A stretch of 64,000 nucleotides of DNA from Branchiostoma floridae (Eukaryota; Chordata; Leptocardii; Amphioxiformes; Branchiostomatidae). The translations under genes and the position numbers were made by a program. A model generated the notes under the pieces. That model worked only from the letters and a program-made list of their open reading frames with translations, made no database searches and had not been told where the DNA came from. How positions within the stretch are numbered: the stretch's first letter is position 1; every line of letters starts with the position of its first letter. This document shows positions 33,421 to 45,400 of the stretch, piece after piece. The stretch lies in NCBI RefSeq assembly GCF_000003815.2, contig NC_049989.1, positions 22,967,737 to 23,031,736 on the forward strand, written 5' to 3'.

Positions 33421-36400
33421 TTAGAAGTCTGGAACGACCCGTGTGACGGTATCCTGGTAGGCAGGAGGCGGGGTGTGGGGAGGGAAGTTGGTGCGGCGGG
33501 TGAAGAGCGACCTCTCCCCGAAAACCGACTTCTGCCGGGACGACCATCGGCTCTTCCTGCCCCCGAGGTTGGTCGGAGTCTCGCCCTTTCCGTGCGGCTT
33601 GCCCCAGTCGTCCACCTCGTCTTTTGCCGACATTTTGGGTTGTTTTTGGCGTTTGGTGGGGACTTCCTCGTCTGACGATATCTCGTCTTCGACGGAGACC
33701 CGACGGTTGCAGCAGCCCGGTGTTCGACTTCCAGGATGCCTCCTTCAAGAGAGAGGTAAATATTAGTAAACATTGTATCATATAGTTGATTATTAGACCC
33801 TAATGTTATGTATCACGGTATCTACTCCTCGTAGTCCTTGAGACTGTACATGCAGTTAGCCTTCGGGCATGACTTTGCAACTAAAACATTATTTCTTTGA
33901 GATATTTTTACAAATCATGCAAAGACGAGCAGAGAATTCTATAGCTACTTTAAATGCAAATTCCCCTTATTTAGTCATCCTGCATTGAGGCGGAGCATGA
34001 TTCATTTTGAAATGATTGATGCAGGAGAAATCAAGAAATCAAGACCAGATTTTCACCAGATTTTCACAAAAATTGCTGGACGTCTGCAGTCCTACGTTGC
34101 CTTTCGATGCTGTGCGGAAATCAGCCCACAGTGTCGTATGATGGGCATTTGTATTGCCCGTTGTATGTCTACTTTTCAAGCGGGATACGACATACGAAGC
34201 TGTATTGCTCTACTATCATGTTTTTTTAAGAAAACACCACACTTCACCTCAACTGAGGATGACAAAAGAAGAAGTAGATCTGCTTACATTTTGTAGCAGA
34301 CGTAAGCGAGGGTGGCGAGGCAGATGACCAGGGTGGACAGGACGGAGGCTAACAGAGGCCACAGCAGCAGGTCCATCTGGTTCACACACATGCAGCCGGA
34401 ACCAGTACCAGAACCGGTACCGGAGCTCCCATCTCCTGTAACACATGAAGCAGCACCTTGTTACTATAGAGTGTCTACCAGACTACATACAATGACTATG
34501 GGGAGAATGATTTGCCATGAGCGGCCACAGTAGCAGGTCCATCTGGTTCACACACATGCAGTCGGAACCAGCACCAGTACCGGAGCTCCCATCTCCTGTA
34601 ACACATGAAGCAGCACCTTGTTACTAGTTTCTACCAGACTACATACACTGACTATGGGGAGAATGATTTGCCAGAAGTGGCCACAGCAGCAGGTCCATCT
34701 GGTTCACACACATGCAGCCAGAACCAGCACCAGTACTGGAGCCGGAGCCATCACCTCCTGGAAAATATTATGTATCAACCATTAGCAACCCAGTGCCTGC
34801 CTTTTGACAAGCTAAAACAGATTGAAGCAAAACAGCGCTTTCATAAAATTCTGCCAACCAAGAATATATGGAACAACTAAAGATAGATCATTGTCGTTCA
34901 CCCTCTATTGCAGCGAATGTTTGCCCCATGCGTTGCAGTATTTTTAACCCACAAAAGAGAATTGAACTTTGAGAAATCATGACCAAAAGCTAAAGACAGA
35001 TGCCTAGTGTTTCAATAACGTAGGCAACAAAGCTCAGTCACGTTTGGCACCGCATTCTTCCTACTTCAGCAGCGCCCCCTAGCTGCAGTGCGAAGTCGAT
35101 CCAGTCTATTATCCTGAGGATTTAAGGTGACAGGCGGTGCTGAAACGCCAGTCTAGATATTAAGAAAAAAATGCCTGTGTCTAAAGAACTTTGCTATCCT
35201 GTGACATACCAACCTGATGAAACTATTCATGGGGATTCTGAACTAGCTAATGTAATTTGCAGATCGTGGTGGGACCACAGCAAACACTCGAAATTTCTGA
35301 CTGACCTGTCCCTGATCCGCTGCCATCTCCTCCGGTCCCGTTCCTAGACGTCCCGTTGCCATAGAGACTCCACCAGTCGTCTGCAGACCCGTTCCGGTTG
35401 CTAGGGGTGGGACTGGGGCATTCTGGGATCGTCACGCTCAGGGTGTTGTTGAGAAGGGGGATGATGGGAAGGCCCAGAAACTCCTCCGGTCCGGCACACA
35501 CCAGGGCGTCAGTGTTGACCAAACTGGGATGGACAGAATGAATGAATGACTCAATAGAGTCTGGAGAAGACAGGTGGGAGACCAAAGAGTTGGTATCCTA
35601 TGAGGAACAGGCCTGGGGTTTTACTGACTACATCAGTTTCCATCAAATACACCAACATAAAGAGTGCATTGAATGTTTTCCACCCCTTGCAAAGCGCAGT
35701 TCCTACACCTTTATCACGTCTAAAAAATTGTATGTAGCTACAGTCAGGCTGTCAGATGCTTCAGATCAAGGTACTCACTACCTTAGCCACGTTTGGGATT
35801 GTGTTCTCGCCACAAAAGCGCCACCTACATCGGCTACATATAGCGGCGAGAAGCAGAACTCAAGTCAGAAGCTCCGAGGAAGGTGTCTGAGAGACATCGA
35901 AACGTAAGCAAGAGTGAGTATAAACTGCTGTGTAAAGGAATTCTATATTCTACCAACCTGGTGAAANNNNNNNNNNNNNNNNNNNNNNNNNNNNNNNNNN
36001 NNNNNNNNNNNNNNNNNNNNNNNNNNNNNNNNNNNNNNNNNNNNNNNNNNNNNNNNNNNNNNNNNNNNNNNNNNNNNNNNNNNNNNNNNNNNNNNNNNNN
36101 NNNNNNNNNNNNNNNNNNNNNNNNNNNNNNNNNNNNNNNNNNNNNNNNNNNNNNNNNNNNNNNNNNNNNNNNNNNNNNNNNNNNNNNNNNNNNNNNNNNN
36201 NGATGCAGAATGTAACATTATTAACTGATGTCAGTTTGGTGACATCTACAAGAAGCAGAATAGCACTGCGTATTCAGGTACTCTGTTCAGATCTTTTCCA
36301 AAAGGAGGTAAAACATGAAATATCTGAGGGGCATCATATATGTCTATGTATATTATTTGTATAAATATTCTCTATATTCATGTTTCTGCATATGTTTTAC

Positions 36401-39400
36401 TTAAAGTCCTGGTTACTCGGCATTTGAAATTGATCATTGTTAGCTATTATACAACATCACTTCTGAATCAACAGTCCTGTTAGAAGATCACCTCGAACGC
36501 GCCGTCCTCGATAGTGTGGATGAGGTTGTCACTGATGTCCATCTTCCACAGTCTGATCAGTGGGGAGAACACGTTGCTAGGCAACACCGTCAGATCATTG
36601 CCCTGGAATAAACACAAGTGAACTTTGACAGTTCAACAGACCATGCGGATTTAGCCTCCATAGCAAGCTCTTTGGGGTCTTTTGTATGCTCATATTGATA
36701 ATACACTTTTGCTGGCCATTTCTTTTTGTACTGGGTGGCTGATTGCCGGCCGTCACTGATTACTGGCCCCGGCAATCAGCGACCCAGTAATCAGCGACCA
36801 AGTACAAAAGAAATGGCCAGCAAAAGTGTATTATGAGCATACAAAAGGCCCAAAGAGAGCCTGCTATGGAGGCTAATGCGGATTCTACTGTCTACATTCT
36901 CTTTTTCACAGGGAAGACGAAAGCGCATTCTTTAAAGAAAAGCGTACATCAAACAGGCAAAATTTTCTTCTGTGCCAGTGTAATAGCATTTGTTATAAAG
37001 GTTGACTATATATAATTCTGAAGCAGCTACAAGTAATTATATTTGAAGGCAGTTATGAGTAATATTTGACGTCTACATATTCGCTATGATAGAGTACCTG
37101 TAGTTTGAGCTGGTCCAGATCAGTCAGGTCATTGAACGCTCCGGTGTCGATGGAGGCGATGTCATTGTTCTCTAGGTACAGATAGTCTAAATCCAGCAGG
37201 TTCTAAAGAAATAGTAGATTAACACAATAGCCATGTCAAAATCTGTAACAATCGTCACTGACAGCATACATGGAAATTTTCAATTCGTTCCTCCAATGGA
37301 TGTCTGGTTGTAGTGGTTGTATCTGTATCAAAAGCCTGCAATGGTTAGGTTTTGTTCTGTTACCTCAAGGCGTCGTTCCAGGCTAACCCGGCAGTCAACT
37401 TGGCACCACACAAGAGCACTCTATAGATTACCGTTCCGCTTGCTGTTACAGGGGAACTCTTCATACCTACAAATGTACAACTGTGGCACACAGTACCTCA
37501 TGGGACTGTTGTCATGAGAAACAGAATTTAAAATATGTTACCACTTTAGAATGTGATGGAAAAAATTGTGTACACTGATCGCTAGGGTTGGTGATGATGT
37601 GTCAAGAATGATATGGAAAAGATTGTGTATACAGCAGAGCCGGCGAACCCACCTGAAAGGTGTTGTTGACCAGTTCCGTTAAGTCGTTGTTCCTCAACCC
37701 TAGCTGCCGCAAGATCTCCAGGTCCTTAAACTGCCCCTCCTGTAGCTGGTCGATGTCGTTATTGTCCAACCACAGCTGCCTCAGCTTGGGGATACCTGGA
37801 AACATTTCCGGTGTCAGTATCCAACGACATCTCCTCATTGTTTACTGACGAAAGGTGGTCACTGTGGATTCTGTCTGAAACGTCTGACTGTTTCCAAAAT
37901 CATATCCAGTTGCTTGAATATTGCTATTTGGCGTATTTTATCACCTGGGTGTCTAACCTTCATCGACACAGTAGCAGGTATGTTCTATAAATATGATGCG
38001 TCGTTCCAGAGCCTTTTGATGCTATAAATGTTTTATCTTAATTCCCAGTCAAACACATCTTGCTATTTTTGTCGCAAGAATTTCGTATCATAGCTAAGTC
38101 GTGCGATGCATGTGACCCTGGCATATGCTTCCCACCTGGAAGCAGAGGTTAGGCTTTGGCTTTTTTGGTCTATCTAAGGCGTTTGTATCAGGCTCTCTAC
38201 ATTGTCGAGTACTGTAGGCTTAACAAGGTGGAAGGAGGAATGAAAAAGGCTGATGTTGCGTTTATCAACAAAGGCGCCCACGGTGCAGGGTCCCCAGGTA
38301 CAATGAACAAGGTACATAGCGCATGTCTTCTCTGTCGCAACTAGAGGAACATTTATAGTTGCACTGTTTAAAAAAACAGAATGATAGGGTTGTGTTTACC
38401 AACAAAGGCGTCCTCTTCCATACAGTTGATGAGGTTGTTCTGGAGGTACAGCAGCCTGAGGACGGGCATGCCGCAGCAGAAAATGGAGCCGTTCAGACAC
38501 GTGAAGCGGTTGTTCTTCAGGTTAAGGGAGTCCAGCTTGTCCAGCCCGCTCCACGTCTCGTTACTCATGCCCCACTCCGTCAGGCGGTTGTTCTCCAAAT
38601 TCAGACCTCTCAGGTTGGCTGAGAACGACAGTAAGACGTACGTAAATAAACTCTTTTAGCACTTCTTTGCGTTTGGGACTGCATTGTACATATTGTGCAT
38701 AAAGCTACCTGTACATAATATTATGTACAAAATTAATACGTTACGTTTTATGATCGCATCTGAACTGTGAGCAGCGACACCTGTCCTGCAGTACAATGTG
38801 AACCAATCAGAATTGCCCTGAAGAAGGTGACAGACGGTCACCGTAAAGTCGGTGAGAATAAAGCATAGAATGTGTATCAAGTGTCTCTTTCTCCAGTGAC
38901 GTACCAACTAGATTAAACTATTCACGGTAGTAAAACGTAAGGTCCTGAGTTTAAGTGGAATCGTTTATGAGCTGATAATATGAATGGCTTACAGATAAAG
39001 TTTTTTAATGAGGAGATCGCCATTAAAGCACATAAGTTACGAAACCGTCGTCCCAACTAAGCAGCTGAGTCACTTTAGGTTTTGTAGTCGTTTGGAATCT
39101 AACAAGGCATCATGCAAAATGAACGTCATCATACTTTTAGAGAGAATCTAGGAAGATTTGAGCTTATCATGAATAAATAAAGGTTCAAACAAAAGGTGTG
39201 TCCTCACAACAATGTGAAGTCATTCTTTTACGTGCAGAAAATTGTATATGGCAGCGTCCAACATGTTGCCCCTATAATTTGGAGAAAAGACTTTCTAAGT
39301 GTTAAGCCCGTCTACTTGTTCCTTGTGAGTCTTACCAAGGTCCTGGAAGCTGTAGTCAGGCAGAGCCGTCAGCAGGTTTTGGTATAAGTACAGGTACTGC

Positions 39401-42400
39401 AGCCGGGTCAGACCGACAAACGCGTCAGGGTCAATACTCTCCATCCCGTTCCTGGAAAAACAGTAACAGATGAAGGTAAGTGCATACAACTTGAAAAGTG
39501 GCAATTTTTTGTATGTTGTGTGTCTAAGTCCAAGTTCTCCGTTCTTGTCAGGCCCGTCTGACGTTCAGCACTGAGGCAAGCATGGATCCTTGACTTAAAT
39601 GTGTGTCTGTGAAGCAATGTTTAATGGGACTTCCGTAACTTTTCATTTACCGTGTTAGCAGGTGAACTGTTAGTGATTCAGTTAGCGTTCCCCAAAATCA
39701 GACAGGTTACGTATGGTGATAATTGCAAATGATAGAACTACTGATGATCAGAACCATGAATGTCATAACTAACTGGCGATCGATTGTTCTTTTTAGGTAA
39801 CCATTCCTCTAGTTCCTGCTCTCATACAATTACATGCATGTACAGCTATCGATGGATAATTTCCCAACCATACACCAAATAAACATGGAAGATATACTTT
39901 CAAACAATGTCCGGCTATATCAACAACACGACTTACGAGTGGAGCCAGAGCCTCTGTAGCGAGACGAGCCTCACAAAGTTGCCGCCCTCCAGGTGAGTTA
40001 TCTTGTTCCCCTGCATTTGCAGGTGTGTCACTGACGTCAGGCCGTTAAAACTGTCTGTACAACACAGAGACATATTAGCATCTTTGCGAAGAGGGTTTAC
40101 ATAGTGTCTATTTGTACTAGAGTTAGATCGTGTAGCGCAATTGGCAGCGCGTTGGTCTCAGGCCCAAGAGGTCATGACTTCGAATCCGGCTGCCGTGTCA
40201 CCGATCTTCTGCCCTTGTGTGAATGAGTAGCTAACTGCGGCTAGTGGCAGTGGCAGGCCATAGGGGCATGTTCGGGCATGACGCACTCGCCATGATACAC
40301 GAGTCAGGGGTAGGAGGAACCCCTTGCATCCTTGGTCGGAAGTCCTCCTAGGAGACGGAAACTCTAAACAACAAATCTTCATCTGCTGGGACTGTCTTAC
40401 ACGCTGCATACAGTTGCCCCTGTAGGACTTTGTGCGCCAGTGGACGAGAGGGTGGAGAAGGAACTGCACACCCCTCTTTAACTTAGAAAGTCACGTGCAG
40501 GCCAGGCAGACAGGTCGCCTAACCCACCCTGTCTGCCTACCATTGTCTTCCGAGACAGACGGATGACATTTGTACTAGGTAAATCAATGGTGCTACTTAT
40601 ACCTTTGGTGACAGATGCTGGATGTGATCAGTCATAGGCAACATGTCTAATCTCCAACCAGATCTATCGGTGACAAATCAGTTTCATAAGGACCAGCCAA
40701 TATCCAACAGGGTTCCTATGGCCTGTTTGTATTTCAACATTTAAAAAAAACATCATTCATTGTTGATTGCTGATCCTTGGGTTGTGTAAAAAAATACAAA
40801 ACCCAAGTTAACCACTTGGCCCTGAATCTATGTACAAGGCATCACGCTCCTACGAAATAACATAGTTTATTAGAATGCCATTGCCTGCCAGGGTATGTCC
40901 AAGATAGGCTATTGCATATGTAGATTGCCCGTATTCTGCACGTGGTACTTTACCTGCAGTAAAGTTGACCAGCCCCATGCTGGTAATGTACAGAGTTTTG
41001 AGCTTGTTGAGGTACTGGAAGACGTCACTGTGGAGGGTGGAGATGGGGTTTGAGCTCATGTGGAGATAGTCCAGGTTGTCCAGTCCTCTGAACGACTGGG
41101 GATTCAGCTCCGTGATACTGGAAGACCAAAAAAGGGACAATTGATGTGACGAGAAGGAAAAAGAAGGAGACAGCTCTCCATTCCCATAGCTACCTTGTCC
41201 TCCCAAATCCCTGGATCCGGAAGTCAAAAGACTACGTAGGTAGGTAGGTAGTTTATGTGACGTTTTGTGTAGTTGTGTCAATATTCGAACACATTGTACG
41301 GATGCCGACCGACACACAGGCGCAATAGGCTTAGGACTTTGCATTGATTAAGGATTTACTACCTACCGATCCAGAAAAGGAAGAACCTACTGATGGCAGA
41401 CCTTAAAGGCTGAGGACTAAGATTGTTGCAGTCAGAAAGAAAATTACGGGAGCTAGGTGACCTCACAACAAATGGGATAACGTGGAGAGATTTGAAGAAA
41501 GACTAATTGCAGTTACAGGGTGTCCAGGTACAGCAGCAGAACACAGTGGAGTACTACGTTTACTACTACATGAAATTTAGGTATTGATGGTTTCTTGCTT
41601 GTGAACACAGATTGATCAGACTTATTTGCTTGGGTAGAGCCACACCGAACGCTTGTTACTAGTGATCCCCTTTTAATGATGTCTTAAATTGAACGCCGTG
41701 CTTGATTCAGAAGATTATACTGCAAAGTAGTAAGAGTATGCTACAAACTAAGAGTATGCTGAAATATTACCATTAATCTCAAGATTTCACAGTTGTGTGT
41801 ATTATGAAACATCTCACACAGAAGTACTCCAATGACCAAACAAAGCAGCAGAATCAGAACCCACCCGTTGTTGTTGAGCCAAAGCTTCGTCAGGTGCGTC
41901 ATGGTGTATTCCCGGGGCTGGGGCGTGGTCGTTACCGTGGTGATCAGAGTGGAGAGTAGAGACGTCGGTGTAGCAGTTGTCGCTCCGGCTGTAGTGGTTG
42001 TAGCGTTGGAAGTAGTGGTTGTAGCGTTGGCTGTAGTGGTTGTAGCGTTGGAAGTAGTGGTTGTAGCGTTGGAAGTAGTGGTTGTAGCGTTGGAAGTAGA
42101 GTTGTCCAAACCTGTAGTGGTTGTAGCGGTGGAAGTAGAGTTGTCCGAACTACCTGTAGTGGTTGTAGCGGTGGAAGTCGAGTTGTCCACACTGGCTGTA
42201 GTGGTTGTAGCGATGGAAGTCGAGTTGTCCATACTGGCTGTAGGGGTTGTAGGGTTGGAAGTAGTGGTTGTAGCGATGGAAGTCGAGTTGTCCATACTGG
42301 CTGTGGTGGTTGTAGCGTTGGAAGAAGTGGTTGTAGCGATGGAAGTAGAGTTGTCCATACTGGCTGTAGTGGTTGTCGCACTGGATGTACCAGCGTCTGT

Positions 42401-45400
42401 GTTGGCTGTACTGTCTGGCACGTCTGGTGTACCGGTGCCCGTAGCAGCTGTAGTTGCTGTTGTTACGCTAGATGTGCTGTTGTCCGCTCCGGCAGTTGTA
42501 GTTGTCACACGGGATGTACCGGTGGTTGTACCGACTGTAGTTACTTGTTACAAAAGAATGAATGAATGAATGAATGAATGAATGAATGAATGAATGAATG
42601 ATGAGCTAATATGGGCTTATATGACACCACACTTTGTATATGTTATATGCGTTACATTATATATTTGTACGTCATATGATATTTCTATTTCTTTATTTCT
42701 TTATTTCTTTATTTGAATTTACCACATGCAAAAACAAGTGGAAGGGAGGACAAAACAGGTGTATCAACACCTTTACAAGTTGTCCTCCCAAACCTGAAAT
42801 GATAATAGAAAACAATACGAAACCAAAATCAAACAATAAACATTAGACATCAAAAGTCAGTTGACATGAATATACCATTCGGTGACAATTATACACAGAA
42901 TTGATTATATTATCAAATATCATTATATACAGAGTAAAAAGCTAATTATAGTAGCCTTAAAGCAGTGCAAGAGGCACACCCACATGACTGAAACTATCTA
43001 TAGATGATACCCATATTTACAGTATACCCATATGTTACGTTGTGCTGTTATCCATACCGGAAGGTGTAGTCGTTGCACTAGATGTACCGGTGGCTGTACC
43101 GCCCGAAGTGGTTGGCACTTCCGACGTACCCAGCGCACTGGTTGCAGCGTTGGACGTACTGGTGCCCGTCCCTGTTGCAGCGGCTGTGTCGGTTGATCCA
43201 CTGATGGTTTTCCCGGTTGTAGAGATTGATGACGTCACGGAGATCTGTGCCTGCGTTGTCTGTGACGTGGCAGGATTGGCTGCTGTGGTTGCTAGGGAAC
43301 CGGCCGTCGGTAGGGACGTGGTCGGTCCCGGAGTTGTGGAGACCCTGGACAAAAAGTCGATAGTGACACATTTTACAATCAGCTGTTTGAAGGCAGGTCG
43401 ATCATCGTCATCATTCCTCTTTTTTCCAAATTATCTGAATCTATGTAAAACTCCAACCATCAAAATCGTTGACAAGTAATTTCAAAGTATAGTCTTATAT
43501 CATTATTGTCTTCTGCTATTGTCAAAATCTTTAAGTGCTAGCATCATCTATAGATAATTTCAGTCATGTTTCCTTCAATAACCGCCCTTCCGCACACCAC
43601 ACCACACCATCGTCAAATGCACGCGGCATTGTTTGAGCCTATCCAAACATTCGCGTTGCCCCCGCCCCTACCCCAAACATAGAAACTACTGTCCCAATTA
43701 AATCCCGATGTTTAAATGCGGTACTGACCAGTCGCAGGGGTAGTGAAAGACGTCTGGCTCCAGCTCCTTGATCCAGTTGTACCCCAGGTTCAGCTCCTTC
43801 AGACCGTAAGGTCCGAAAAACGTGCCGCACTGAAACATGTCGGGGCAAGGGTCAAGAGAAGATTATAAAAAATAATAATAAAGATAGCAAGATCCAGCAT
43901 ACTTGAATAGGTCACAGATTCCCTACGCCAAGTAATAGTTACTCAAGCAACTGGATTTAATACTGGAAATGGTCAGACGTTTCAGACAGCATTCGCTGCC
44001 ATTGATGATCCTAAGATCTTGTTGCTTGAGTAACTATCATTTGGCGTGTATTATTACCTGGATGTCTTAACACTTATCGACGTGTCATTGATAAAAATGT
44101 ACATATGAACTAGATTCGGCACTTCTTTTGCATGCAGTGATTTAAAGCCCCTTACACGGAGCCACAGGCTTTACGCCCCCACCCGAAAGGACAAATGCAA
44201 TCGCCGATAGCCCATAGTCGTAGTCCAATGATTAGCGAACCAAAAGGTTTGGAGTTTGAATCCCAGCTCTCCTGACATGTAACATAATGCAAAGGGTTTC
44301 AGACATAGCGAGGGACATTAAAACGCGAAACGTGCTCCACTGTTCATTTTGCTTGCCATAAAGAGTGAGGGGAATTTCTTCAGTACAATGAACGTGTAAA
44401 TACTGTATATAGTGTCCGTCCTCTCTGGCACGACCAGTTACTAAGAAGAGTAGCTCTTCGGTGAGCTAACCTGGTCGGAGACCACTCCCATCTTCACCGA
44501 CTTTACCTACCTTTATGTCGGAGATGCCGTTGTTTCTGAGGTCCAGGTACTCCAGACTTCCCAGCTCCAGGAACACGTTATCCGCCAGGCCTCTAAGCTA
44601 AACTTTGTGTGCCGTCGGGCTGCGGATTCGCCCCCAGTACGTGCCAGTACGGGCGACGCGCCTGCCCCGTACAGCCTGAACGTTTTCAGAAATACGTGGC
44701 GGACGTGGCCACTCCCATCTTCACCGACTTTACCTACCTTTATGTCTGTGATGCCGTTGTTCCTGAGGTCCAGGTACTCCAGACTTCCCATCTCCAGAAA
44801 CACGTTATCCGCCAGGCCTCTAAGCTAAACTTTGTGTGCCGTCGGGCTGCGGATTCGCCCCCAGTACGCGTCAGTACGGGCGACGCCCCTGCCCCGTACA
44901 GCCTGAACGTTTTCAGAAATACGTGGCGGACGTGGCCACTCCCATCTTCACCGACTTTACCTACCTTTATGTCGGAGATGCCGTTGCTTCTGAGGTCCAG
45001 GTACTCCAGACTTCCCAGCTCCAGGAACAGGTTATCCGCCAGGCCTTTAAGCTAAACTTTGTGTGCCGTCGGGCTGCGGATTCGCCCCCAGTACGTGCCA
45101 GTACGGGCGACGCCCCTGCCCCGTACAGCCTGAACGTTTTCAGAAATACGTGGCGGACGTGGCCTCCCTTAGCATAACCGACCGCACGTACCTTGATGTC
45201 GGAGATGCCGTTGTTCCTGAGGTCCAGGTACTCCAGACTGCCCATCTCCAGGAACAGGTTATCCGCCAGGCCTCTCAGCTGGTTATACCGTATGTGGAGC
45301 TTCTTCAGGGACGACAGACCCTGGAGAGGGGGGGGGGGGGGGGGTGATGTTATTTGGATTGTAATAAGACAATGCAGTATACTGCACCAGGCAGCAAGAT

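Noticed and set aside
33351-33781. Alternative frames (140-145 aa) over the last LRR exon
   Set aside because: Only the frame ending VVPDF keeps phase with the TM exon (AT|G). The other two are shadows.
41832-42569. Plus-strand ORF of 245 aa (Val-rich)
   Set aside because: It is the antisense shadow of the Thr/Ser repeat exon; the sense strand has phase-consistent splicing into LRR exons.
44607-45347. Overlapping plus-strand ORFs repeating CGFAPSTCQYGRRACPVQP
   Set aside because: The repetition comes from the 227-bp array, and the sense of the exon copies is on the minus strand.
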